NCBI RefSeq assembly: GCF_036231965.1
Contig: NZ_CP109499.1
Location: 744,001 to 808,000, forward strand
DNA length: 64,000 bases
Direction: 5' to 3'
Source: Streptomyces sp. NBC_01428
GTDB lineage: Bacteria; Actinomycetota; Actinomycetes; Streptomycetales; Streptomycetaceae
Both the position numbers and the translations under genes were made by a program. Numbering within the stretch: the first letter of the stretch is position 1; the number at the start of each line of letters is the position of its first letter. This document shows, piece by piece, positions 32,792 to 40,698 of this stretch. Below the pieces are notes generated by a model. It was not told the DNA's origin and ran no database searches. It worked only from the letters and a program-made list of their open reading frames with translations.

Positions 32792-33793
32792 ATGGCGCTC
32801 ACGTCCACCCCCTCACCCCGAGATGGACCGCCGGACGACGCATCACCGCCCGCGGTCTACGACGGCACCTCGCCCTTCCCGGTCGGTGATCCGGGTTCGC
32901 CCCGTCACGGCGGGGAGCGGCTCTACGTCACGGTGACCGCGGTGATCGTGGTGCTGCCGTTCGTCGCTCTCGGCCTGGCTGGATGGCTGCTGTGGGGACG
33001 GCTCATCCATCCCGCCGACGTCGTTCTCGCCGCCGTCCTCTACGTCGTCACCGGCCTCGGCGTCACCGTCGGCTTCCACCGCGGCCTCACCCACGGCGGT
33101 TACCGAGCCGTGCGTCCGGTGCGCGTCGCGCTCGCGGTCGCCGGGTCGATGAGCTTCCAGGGCGACGTCATCGGCTGGGTCGCGACCCACCGCCGGCATC
33201 ACGCGTTCACGGACCGCCCCGGGGACCCGCACTCCCCGTACCGCTACGGCACCCATCTGCGCGGCCAGCTGCGCGGGTTGTTCCACGCGCACGTCGGCTG
33301 GCTGTTCCGCAACGAACGGACACCGGCCGAGCGATACGCCCCCGACCTGCTCGCCGACCGCGACATGCGCGCCGTCTCCCGGGCCTTCCCCGCTCTGTGC
33401 GCCCTCACCCTCGCCCTGCCGTTCGGTCTGGGCTGGGCGATCGGCGGCAGCTGGGTGTACGGCGTGACCGCCCTCCTGTGGGCGGGACTCGTCCGGATCA
33501 CGCTGCTGCACCACGTCACCTGGAGCGTCAACTCGCTGTGCCATCTGATCGGTGAACGCCCGTTCCGGACGCGGCGCCACGACCGGGCCACCAACCTGTG
33601 GCCGCTGGCCCTGCTGTCGTTCGGCGAGAGCTGGCACAACATGCACCACGCGGATCCGACGAGCGCCCGCCACGGCGTGGACCGCGGTCAGATCGACCCG
33701 TCGGCTGCCGTCATCCGCCTTCTCGAACGGCTCGGCTGGGTGTCCGAGGTGCACTGGCCGACCACGGAGCGTGTCACCGCACGCCGCCTCTGA
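32792..33793 (+). CDS. Membrane fatty-acid (acyl-CoA) desaturase
   Basis: 333 residues from ATG 32792 with GAGGAG upstream. The three histidine boxes of delta-9-type di-iron desaturases are present: GFHRGLTHGGY (HxxxxH), THRRHHAF (HxxHH) and HNMHHADP (HxxHH). Hydrophobic helices flank them, at about residues 47-97 and 200-235, so it is an integral membrane enzyme. It should insert a double bond in acyl chains with O2 and electrons from a ferredoxin or similar donor. It sits between DUF5994 genes and 42 bp before copy 2 on the same strand. Confidence 0.92.
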   Translation: MALTSTPSPRDGPPDDASPPAVYDGTSPFPVGDPGSPRHGGERLYVTVTAVIVVLPFVALGLAGWLLWGRLIHPADVVLAAVLYVVTGLGVTVGFHRGLTHGGYRAVRPVRVALAVAGSMSFQGDVIGWVATHRRHHAFTDRPGDPHSPYRYGTHLRGQLRGLFHAHVGWLFRNERTPAERYAPDLLADRDMRAVSRAFPALCALTLALPFGLGWAIGGSWVYGVTALLWAGLVRITLLHHVTWSVNSLCHLIGERPFRTRRHDRATNLWPLALLSFGESWHNMHHADPTSARHGVDRGQIDPSAAVIRLLERLGWVSEVHWPTTERVTARRL

Positions 33794-33835
33794 ACACAAC
33801 TGCCTTTCCGCGCAGGTCCGTCGGCTGGAGCCAGA

Positions 33836-34231
33836 ATGACCACCGCAGTACAGCCCCCGCTTCCCGAGCGCCCGCCCCTCCGCCTGCGGCTCGCGCCGCA
33901 CGGCGGGCTGCCCCGAGCCATCGACGGGGCATGGTGGCCGCACTCCGACGACCTGCTCACCGAACTCCCTCACCTGCTCGCCGGGTTGCCGAGCGCATGG
34001 GGACACATCAGCAGTGTCACGGTCAACGGCGGCGCATGGTCCGCGCTGCCCGGCCGCATCCTCGTCGTCAACCAGGTCGTACGACTGACCACGAACGCGA
34101 CGACGTCCGACCCCCACACCATCGTCCTCGTCGCTCCCGGAGAGGGGCGCTGGGACCTGCTCGTCGTACCACCGAACGCGACCGAGGACGCGGCCGGACC
34201 TCTCATGTCGGCGGCGGGCGCCTTCCGCTGA
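33836..34231 (+). CDS. DUF5994-like protein (copy 2, short)
   Basis: 131 residues. Conserved blocks: AIDGAWWPHSDDLLTELPHL, AWGHISSVTVNGGAWSALP, GEGRWDLLVVPPNATEDAAG. It lacks the C-terminal extension and part of the NGHVVK block of copies 1 and 3, so it is the more divergent copy. It lies 42 bp downstream of the desaturase in the same direction, so co-expression is likely. Function unknown. Confidence 0.85.
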   Translation: MTTAVQPPLPERPPLRLRLAPHGGLPRAIDGAWWPHSDDLLTELPHLLAGLPSAWGHISSVTVNGGAWSALPGRILVVNQVVRLTTNATTSDPHTIVLVAPGEGRWDLLVVPPNATEDAAGPLMSAAGAFR

Positions 34232-34318
34232 CCGGCCGACGGCGGTCCGTCCCACGAACGGCCGGGAGGCGGACCCACGACGGACCCGCCCACCCCGGCG
34301 GATCGGTGGCGGCGGGCG

Positions 34319-34849
34319 TCATCTCCCCGCCACCAGTGGCGCGGGCCGGTCCTCGTCGTATCCGTGCGACGGGGAAGGCCGGCCTTCCCCGTCCACGGCC
34401 ATCAGGTCGGATGCGGTCGGCGCCGGCACGGAGACCGCGGTCGCGGCGGTCATCAGCCGGGCCGCCGCGACGGCGTCCGTCTCCGGAGGGATCACGAGGA
34501 GGTCCCAGCGGCCCGCCGTGTACGACAGCAGCAGGATCTTGTGCTGCTCGAACGGCGAGGTGAACCAATCGACCTTCACCACATGGCCGTTCACCACGAT
34601 CCTGCGCGGGATGATCGGCCACTGGAGAGGGTTGACGGCGATGCGTGTGATGCGCCCCCAGAGGGGGTCGAGCACGTCGGCCAGGGCGGTGAGTTCGTGG
34701 GCCAGGTCACGCGACCGGGGCCACCAGGCCCCGTCCAGACCCGCGGGTCCGGCCGTCGGGCTCGGGGCGACGGGCTTCAGGGCGAGGCGTGTGGTCGGGG
34801 ACCTGAAGGGCACGGCGCTCGGCGGGGGCTGGTCTGTGGTCGTGGACAT
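34319..34849 (-). CDS. DUF5994-like protein (copy 3)
   Basis: 176 residues from ATG 34849. Blocks GLDGAWWPRSRDLAHELTAL, LWGRITRIAVNPLQWPIIP, VNGHVVKVDWFTSPFEQHKI and GRWDLLVIPPETDAVAAARL are nearly identical in order and spacing to copy 1. It has a Ser/Pro-rich N-terminus and a short charged tail. The upstream sequence also resembles that of copy 1 over about 40 bp, pointing to duplication with its promoter. Confidence 0.87.
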   Translation of the reverse strand: MSTTTDQPPPSAVPFRSPTTRLALKPVAPSPTAGPAGLDGAWWPRSRDLAHELTALADVLDPLWGRITRIAVNPLQWPIIPRRIVVNGHVVKVDWFTSPFEQHKILLLSYTAGRWDLLVIPPETDAVAAARLMTAATAVSVPAPTASDLMAVDGEGRPSPSHGYDEDRPAPLVAGR

Positions 34850-34949
34850 CGTGCGGGACCCGTCCCCGGACCGCCGCTCGTGCGCGGACGCCCGGTGTCG
34901 TGACTCACCAGGAACGACACCGGCATCGGGGCCGGTGCGCGAAATGCTC

Positions 34950-34973
34950 CCGATGCCTCAACGCTACTCCCGG
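34950..34973 (-). promoter_or_regulatory. Shared upstream motif, DUF5994 copy 3
   Basis: On the minus strand CCGGGAGTAGCGTTGAGGCA, about 105-120 bp before the start. Further downstream the two minus-strand DUF5994 genes also share a TTCG(C/T)GCACCGGC block, at 34931-34942 here. Confidence 0.45.
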
Positions 34974-35005
34974 ACAGGCCGGAACGGACCTTCGCCGGGG
35001 TCCGC

Positions 35006-35257
35006 TCATCTCCGGTCGGAGCGCCCGGCCGGGGAGCGGCTGGACTCCAGCCAGGAACGTGCCGGTTCCGCCGCGCGGTCGGTGTCCACCGTGAGGAGGA
35101 GGCGGGTACCGCCCTCGGCACTCGCGGGGTAGCTGCGCTGTTCGGTGGCGGCGAAGCAGTGCCGCAGCACTTCCGCCACTCGGCGGGCGACCTCCGGGGA
35201 GGCCGCGGTGATACGTACCTCGGCGTGTCCGTCCGAGGCGGCTTCCGTTGGCTGCAT
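35006..35257 (-). CDS. Small hypothetical protein, 83 aa
   Basis: ATG 35257 has CGAGG 5-8 bases upstream. The protein (MQPTEAASDGHAEVRITAAS...) alternates strand and helix and resembles the N-terminal half of the 114-residue protein at 910-1254. No known family. It shares the CGGAGTA upstream motif with the neighbouring DUF5994 and desaturase genes. Confidence 0.6.
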   Translation of the reverse strand: MQPTEAASDGHAEVRITAASPEVARRVAEVLRHCFAATEQRSYPASAEGGTRLLLTVDTDRAAEPARSWLESSRSPAGRSDRR

Positions 35258-35705
35258 GGCGACCTCGTGGTTCGGGCGGGCGGCGCCCCGTGACGCGGGG
35301 CGGCGATCAGCTGCCGGATCCTCAACTGTACTCCGGCGTGACTTCTGTCGTCCGATGTCACTTCCGTAGTCCTGGGTCACGTCTGCAGCTCCCCGCCTCT
35401 TCGGTAGCGCCGTGGCGGCTTCCGCGGCGGGGCGGGCTTCCGCGCCCCGGCCACGCGCCGTCCCGTCCCGCCGTTGGCGCGCCCGCCGCGTCGCAGGTCC
35501 CACCCGTCACTCCAGCATCAGCCACGGCGATTCGGCCAGCCGCGGGTGCGGACCGGCCCCGGTATCCCGGCCCGCCCTGTCCGGCCTCCCCGTCCCGCAC
35601 GGAATCCGATGCGGCCGAAACACGTGTGTTCGATATCGCGGCACGTGTCGTTGAGTCCCCTGAAAGCAGCCCTCACCGCATCAAATCGCCCGAGGAGACG
35701 TCCAG
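35258..35705. promoter_or_regulatory. 448-bp intergenic region with shared motif
   Basis: On the minus strand CCGGAGTACAGTTGAGGATC (about 35316-35336) is the CGGAGTA motif for the gene starting at 35257. Just beyond it GTGACTTCTGT, GTCACTTCCGT and GTCACGTCTG recur every 20-25 bases. The rest, up to the ABC exporter start, shows no gene that I would support. Confidence 0.4.
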
Positions 35706-37595
35706 TTGACCTCTGCTTCCCGTTCCACCACAGCAGCCTCGCCACCGCCGCCACCGCAGCCCGCCGAGATCACCTACTCCGGGCACTACTCCGTCAATCC
35801 GCTCGGTGAGGTCGGTTTCCGGTCCCTCTGCTCGCAACTCCCCCGCGTCCTGCGACGGATCACCGCGATGGCCTGGGGAATCGACCGCCGCGCCGTACTC
35901 CTCATCCTCGCCTGCCAGTTGGCCACCGGTGCCAGCGCGGCCGTACTGCTGACGGCGACCGCGAAGGCCATGGTTCCCCTCCTCGGCACGGGTGCGGTCG
36001 CCGACCGGCTGGGGACGGCGCTCCCCGCGCTCGCGGTCGTCGCCGGCGCCAGTGCGGTGGCCCGGCTGGCCGTGGCGGTCGCCGCGTACGCGGAACGGCG
36101 CGTCACGCCCGGACTGACGACGGCCACCGACACCGCGCTCGTCGAGGCGGTCTGCCGGGTCGAAGCCGCGGCCTACGCGGTGGACGGCTTCTCCGACCGC
36201 CAGGAGGCCGCGGAGATGGGGGTGATCCGCACCACCGTGATGGTGACGGACGCCCAGCGCTTCCTGTCCGCCCTGATCAGAATGGTCACCGCGGGCGGGG
36301 TGCTGTCCGTGCTCGATCCCCGGATGCTTCCCCTGCTCCTGCTGGCCGTCGCCCCGGCTGGTATCGGCGCGGTCCTCACGGCCCGGGTCGACTACGAGAC
36401 GCACTACGCGAACGTCGCCGACCGCAACGTACGCGGAATGACGCGCTGGTGGGCGACGACACCGAAGTACGGTGACGAGGTCCGGGCCAACGGCATGACC
36501 GACTACCTCGTCCACTGGTACCGGGCGCTCTCCGAGCGGGTCGACGGGCGCACGCTCGCCGCCGCGCCGCGCACCCTGCGAATCTCCTTGCTCTCCTCGC
36601 TCGCGGGCGGCACGTTCCTCGCCGCGGCCTGGGGCGTGCTCGCCTGGCTGGCGGTGACCGGGCGGATCGAACCGGCCGTCGCCGCCACAGCGGTCGTCGC
36701 CGTCCAGACGACGCTCGCCGCGCTGTCCCAGGTGGTCGTCAACGGTGCCGCCGTGTTCCACACCAGCCTCTACCTCGGCGACATGCAGGCCTTCTTCGAC
36801 GACGCGGCGGCACGTGCGCCCCGGCGCGGCCGAGCGGTCGTCGGGGCGCCGGTGGAGGAGATCCGTCTGGACGAGGTCGGCTACACGTATCCGGGCAAGT
36901 CCGAACCGGCCGTCGACGGGGTCTCCCTGACCCTCCGGCGCGGTGACATCCTCGCCGTCGTGGGCGTCAACGGCTCCGGCAAGAGCACCCTGACCCGGCT
37001 GATCACCGGCATCTACCTGGCGGACAAGGGCCGCATCTCCTGGAACGGCACCGACCTGGCGGACGCCGACCCCGCCACCGTCTGGAACCACACCGGGCTC
37101 GTACCGCAGATCTTCGCCCAGTGGCCGTTGCGGGCACGCGAGAACGTGACCCTGGGGCAACCCCGGTCGTCCGACGACGAGCACGTGTGGGAGGCGGTCG
37201 AGGCGGTCGGCATGCGCGAGGCGATCGAGGATCTTCCCGCCGGACTCGACACGCTCCTCGCCCGGGAGATCTTCGGCGGCGCCGAACTCTCCGGCGGACA
37301 GTGGCAACGCCTCGCCTGCTCCCGGGCCCTGTACCGGCGGCCCGCGCTGCTCATCCTCGACGAACCCACCTCCCAGATGGACCCGCGGGGCGAGCACGGC
37401 ATCTTCGAGAGGATCAAGACCATCGCTGCCGACCGCATCACCATCGTCGTCACGCACCGCCTGGAGAACACCCGGATCGCCGACCACGTCGTCGTCATGG
37501 AGAAGGGCCGCCTCACCGAACAGGGCACCTACGACGATCTCGTCCACGCCGGCGGCACCTTCGCCGATCTCCTGCGCCTCTCCCAGGAACGCTGA
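35706..37595 (+). CDS. ABC exporter, fused membrane and ATPase domains
   Basis: 629 residues from TTG 35706, preceded by GAGGAGACG. After a Pro/Ser-rich N-terminus of about 50 residues come membrane helices (VLLILACQLATGASAAVLLT, ALAVVAGASAVARLAVAVAA, AAWGVLAWLAVTG), then an ATPase domain with Walker A GVNGSGKST, signature LSGGQWQRLA, Walker B ALLILDEPTS and switch His VVTHR. This is a homodimerising type IV exporter; the cargo is unknown. The Nudix gene follows after 52 bp and is probably in the same transcript. Confidence 0.9.
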   Translation: MTSASRSTTAASPPPPPQPAEITYSGHYSVNPLGEVGFRSLCSQLPRVLRRITAMAWGIDRRAVLLILACQLATGASAAVLLTATAKAMVPLLGTGAVADRLGTALPALAVVAGASAVARLAVAVAAYAERRVTPGLTTATDTALVEAVCRVEAAAYAVDGFSDRQEAAEMGVIRTTVMVTDAQRFLSALIRMVTAGGVLSVLDPRMLPLLLLAVAPAGIGAVLTARVDYETHYANVADRNVRGMTRWWATTPKYGDEVRANGMTDYLVHWYRALSERVDGRTLAAAPRTLRISLLSSLAGGTFLAAAWGVLAWLAVTGRIEPAVAATAVVAVQTTLAALSQVVVNGAAVFHTSLYLGDMQAFFDDAAARAPRRGRAVVGAPVEEIRLDEVGYTYPGKSEPAVDGVSLTLRRGDILAVVGVNGSGKSTLTRLITGIYLADKGRISWNGTDLADADPATVWNHTGLVPQIFAQWPLRARENVTLGQPRSSDDEHVWEAVEAVGMREAIEDLPAGLDTLLAREIFGGAELSGGQWQRLACSRALYRRPALLILDEPTSQMDPRGEHGIFERIKTIAADRITIVVTHRLENTRIADHVVVMEKGRLTEQGTYDDLVHAGGTFADLLRLSQER

Positions 37596-37647
37596 CCGGC
37601 CCGGCCCGCACGCCCTCGTCCCCCACTCCCCGCCGAAAGGACCCCGT

Positions 37648-38601
37648 ATGACCGGCCTGGACGCCATGCCGTCCCCGCACCCCCGGCCCGCCACCGAGCA
37701 CCACGGCACCTCGGCCCTCCTCGTCGACGACTCCGGGCGGTACCTCCTGCACCTCCGTGACGCGCACAAGCCCATCTGGCGGCCCGGTCAATGGGGTCTG
37801 CTGGGCGGCGGCACGGAGCCCGGCGAGTCACCCGCCGAGGGGATCGCCCGCGAACTCCTCGAAGAGACCGGTCTCACCGTCCCGGATCTCGCCCCCTTCC
37901 TCGTCGTCGACACCTTCGACGTCGACGGCACACTGACCGACCGCTGTCTCGTCCATGTGGGCACGCTGAACAGGCCCGCCCACGAGATCCCCCTCCACGA
38001 GGGCATCCAGTTGCGCTGGACGAACATCGCCGAGACAGCGCACATGACGATGGATCCCGGCACGGCGGCCGTGCTCCGCGAACACGTGAGGGACCCGCGC
38101 CCCCGCCTCGACGCGGGCGGAGTGCCGCAGACCCTGCGGGTCCGGGAGGGGGGCGCGGTCCGCGCCCGCAGCATCGTCGGCGCCCACCTGGTCCTCGTAC
38201 GGGACGGTGCGGTGCTGCTCGGCAGACGGCATCCGGACAGCGCGTACGCCCCCTCGACGTGGCACGTGCCGGCCGGGCACCGGGAGCCCGGCGAGTCGGC
38301 GCTCGCCTGCATGGTGCGGGAGACGGCGGAGGAGACCGGGATCGCCGTCGAGGCCGACGCGCTCTCCCTGGTCCACACCGTGGACATGTGCAACCCCGGG
38401 AGCCCCTTCCCGCGGGTGCAGCTGTTCTTCGCCGCCGCCCGCTGGAGCGGCGAACCGCAGGTCCTGGAACCCGACCGGTGCACCGCATGGCGGTGGTGGC
38501 CCCTGGACGCACTCCCGGACGACCTGGTCGCGTACACCCGTACGGCACTCACCGCCATCGCCGCCGGGAGCGTCTACTCGTCGCTCGGCTGGGCGGATTG
38601 A
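37648..38601 (+). CDS. Tandem Nudix hydrolase
   Basis: 317 residues with GAAAGGA upstream of ATG 37648. Two complete Nudix domains: box 1 GTEPGESPAEGIARELLEE followed by TGL (about residues 55-77) and box 2 HREPGESALACMVRETAEE followed by TGI (about 211-233). Both keep the Gly, Arg-Glu and Glu-Glu residues for metal binding, so both should be active on nucleoside-diphosphate-linked compounds. Two active domains in one chain are uncommon. It is coupled by position to the ABC exporter. Confidence 0.9.
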   Translation: MTGLDAMPSPHPRPATEHHGTSALLVDDSGRYLLHLRDAHKPIWRPGQWGLLGGGTEPGESPAEGIARELLEETGLTVPDLAPFLVVDTFDVDGTLTDRCLVHVGTLNRPAHEIPLHEGIQLRWTNIAETAHMTMDPGTAAVLREHVRDPRPRLDAGGVPQTLRVREGGAVRARSIVGAHLVLVRDGAVLLGRRHPDSAYAPSTWHVPAGHREPGESALACMVRETAEETGIAVEADALSLVHTVDMCNPGSPFPRVQLFFAAARWSGEPQVLEPDRCTAWRWWPLDALPDDLVAYTRTALTAIAAGSVYSSLGWAD

Positions 38602-38623
38602 CGATCAGGGCATGCCGGGCGCG

Positions 38624-38654
38624 GCCGCTCTGACGCCGCCGGTGTCAGAGCGGC
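38624..38654. terminator. Bidirectional hairpin terminator
   Basis: GCCGCTCTGAC (38624-38634) and GTCAGAGCGGC (38644-38654) form a perfect 11-bp stem with a 9-base loop. It sits between the convergent Nudix and AI-2E genes; its right arm includes the last codons of the latter. Confidence 0.75.
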
Positions 38655-39826
38655 GCGGGCGGGCCGTCCGGTGAGCGGCCCGCCGGCTCGGGCGGTCTGC
38701 GGAGTTCACTGATCACGGACCACGCGACCGACACCATCGGCACGGCCACGACGGCGCCGATGACACCGGCGAGGATGCTCCCGCCGATGACGGAGACCGC
38801 GACGACCACGGGGTGCAGGCGGACCGCCCAGCTCAGGACGAGCGGGTGGAGTACGTGCCCCTCCAGCTGGCCGATCACGACGATCAGGCAGAGCACCACG
38901 ATCGCCACGACCGGCCCCTTGGTGGCCAGGGCGACGACGGTGGCCACGCCGAGCGCGACGGGAGAACCCACCAAGGGGATGAAGGCCGCGAAGAACTCCA
39001 GCAGGGTGAGCGGCAGCGCGAGGGGGACCCCCAGCGCGTACAGCGCGATCCCGACGAGCACGGCGTTGGTCGCGGCCACGATGATGATGCCGCGCGTGTA
39101 TCCGGCGAAGGACCGCCAGGCCGCGCGGCCCGCCCGGTCCCAGGGGTCGCGGGCGCTCTGCGGGATCAGGTCCTTGAACCAGCGCCAGAACCTGTCACCG
39201 GAGCGGATGAAGAACAGTGAGCAGAACAGGGCGAGCACCAGCCCGGTGATGACCTCGACCGCACGGCCGACGCCGCTGAGCGCGCTGCTGATCAGCACCG
39301 ACCGGTTCTCGGAGACGAGATGGGCGACCTTGTCCTGGAGGTTGGACAGGACCGCGTGACTCACATGGAAGGGAGAGCCCTCCAGCCACCGCTCGATACG
39401 TCCCAGTCCCCCCGCGAACTCGCTCCCCAGGCGCCCCGACTCTCCCGCCACGAGCCTGCCGACCAGTGCCAGCAGGCCGAGGACGAGCAGCACGCTGCCG
39501 CCGATGCTGAGCACCACGGCGGGGGTCCGGGGCATGTGACGGGCCAGCAGGTCGGCGAGAGGGCGCAGCACGGCCGTGATGACCAGCGCGAGGAAGAGTG
39601 CCACGGCGACGAGTTGCAGCCGGCCCAGGAGGGAGAAGACGGCGTAGGCGACCACACCGACGATCACCAACCGCCAGGCGTACGCCGCGGCCACCCGGAG
39701 TCCGTGGCCCACCGCCGTGCCGTCGCCGCCTCCGCCGCCGGAGCCCGCGGTCGCGCCGGCGCTGCGGGCCCGGGCCACGGAGCGCGCTCCGCGCGCGGAA
39801 CGGTTCCCGAGGACGACGGAGCGCAT
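38645..39826 (-). CDS. AI-2E family membrane transporter
   Basis: 393 residues if started at ATG 39826; GTG 39895 would add 23 basic residues. Several hydrophobic helices, including LVIVGVVAYAVFSLLGRLQL, PAVVLSIGGSVLLVLGLLAL, VITGLVLALFCSLFFIRSG and PVVAIVVLCLIVVIGQLEGH, with the family-typical FFAAFIPLVGSP and HPLVLS segments. The family (PF01594) includes exporters named after autoinducer-2, Na+/H+ antiporters and others, so no substrate can be assigned. The N-terminus is Gly/Arg-rich and disordered. Confidence 0.87.
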   Translation of the reverse strand: MRSVVLGNRSARGARSVARARSAGATAGSGGGGGDGTAVGHGLRVAAAYAWRLVIVGVVAYAVFSLLGRLQLVAVALFLALVITAVLRPLADLLARHMPRTPAVVLSIGGSVLLVLGLLALVGRLVAGESGRLGSEFAGGLGRIERWLEGSPFHVSHAVLSNLQDKVAHLVSENRSVLISSALSGVGRAVEVITGLVLALFCSLFFIRSGDRFWRWFKDLIPQSARDPWDRAGRAAWRSFAGYTRGIIIVAATNAVLVGIALYALGVPLALPLTLLEFFAAFIPLVGSPVALGVATVVALATKGPVVAIVVLCLIVVIGQLEGHVLHPLVLSWAVRLHPVVVAVSVIGGSILAGVIGAVVAVPMVSVAWSVISELRRPPEPAGRSPDGPPAPL

Positions 39827-39895
39827 CCGGCGTCCACCGCGGGCCGTGCCGGGCGCGTCCTGCTGCCGGTGCGAACGGCGCGGTCCGGCGTTCAC

Positions 39896-40233
39896 CTGTG
39901 TGCCACCGCCCTCGCTTCGTGGGGACCGACGCCCCCGTGCTCCCGTGGGCGGATCGTCGCGAGGCCCGGGTGAGGCGGGGCCACCGCTGCCGGGCCGGGA
40001 TCGGTGATCACGTGGGCGTCCAGGTCAGCGTGGGGGCGCCTGCGGGGGCCCGCAACCCGGGAGTCGTACGGTGACGGCTCCTCGGTGAGGGGCTGGAGCC
40101 AAGGGTCGGCGCCCCGGGAAGGTGGTCACCGGGACGCCGGCCTTTCCGTCCGGTGCGCCGGACGTGGCGGCTCGGGAGCCGAGCGCCGACGGCAGCGGCT
40201 GTCGGCGGCGGGTGACGCTGTCGACCGAACGGA
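39896..40233. other. Intergenic region without recognised features
   Basis: About 340 bp between the AI-2E gene and the small secreted protein gene. I see no gene. A GC-rich imperfect hairpin around 40108-40145 could terminate the small secreted-protein transcript. Confidence 0.35.
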
Positions 40234-40473
40234 CTAGTCGATGCTCGCGAACGTGATGGTGACCGGGTTCTGCTCCAGGCCGGTGTTGCCGACGCTGAAG
40301 ACGTGTCCGGGGATGCCCAGGCCGCTGAGGGTGTTGTCCGTGATGGTCTGGGTGGCGGTGGTGCCGTCGCCGTTGCCGTTTCCGGCGTCACCGTCGGCGG
40401 CGGCGGTTCCGGCCAGGCCGACCAGGGCGACGACGGCTACGGCGGGGAGGGCGAGTGCCGTGCGGATGCGCAT
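40234..40473 (-). CDS. Small secreted protein, 79 aa
   Basis: ATG 40473 opens a clear Sec signal (RIRTALALPAVAVVALVGLA, AXA cleavage after TAAA near 26). The mature 53-residue peptide is Gly/Asp/Asn-rich at first (DGDAGNGNGDG), then TQTITDNTLSGLGIPGHVF and a terminal strand VTITFASID. It has no cysteines and no chaplin or LPXTG motif. Family unknown; it may be a surface or matrix protein. Confidence 0.75.
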   Translation of the reverse strand: MRIRTALALPAVAVVALVGLAGTAAADGDAGNGNGDGTTATQTITDNTLSGLGIPGHVFSVGNTGLEQNPVTITFASID

Positions 40474-40663
40474 GGGTGGGTCCCTTCGAAGGCGGTGATT
40501 CTGCGTTGCACCACCAAAAGCGATCATCATGGCGACACGCACGGATTGCGCCGTCCCGTGGCGCGGCGCCGGGCGTCCTCGCCCGGGTTCGAGGCGGTCG
40601 ACTCCCCGAGGCGCCCTCATCGTGTGGCTGCCGCTCATCGACAGGCAGTCCGATGGACAGACA

Positions 40664-40692
40664 ATGTCATTACCCGCATTGCGCCCTATATT
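40664..40692 (+). promoter_or_regulatory. Promoter placing the start codon at the 5' end
   Basis: ATGTCA (40664-40669) and TATATT (40687-40692) are 17 bases apart. Transcription would begin about 7 bases further on, at or near GTG 40699, and no ribosome site precedes that codon. The phosphatase mRNA may therefore be leaderless. Confidence 0.45.
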
Positions 40693-40698
40693 GGGTCT

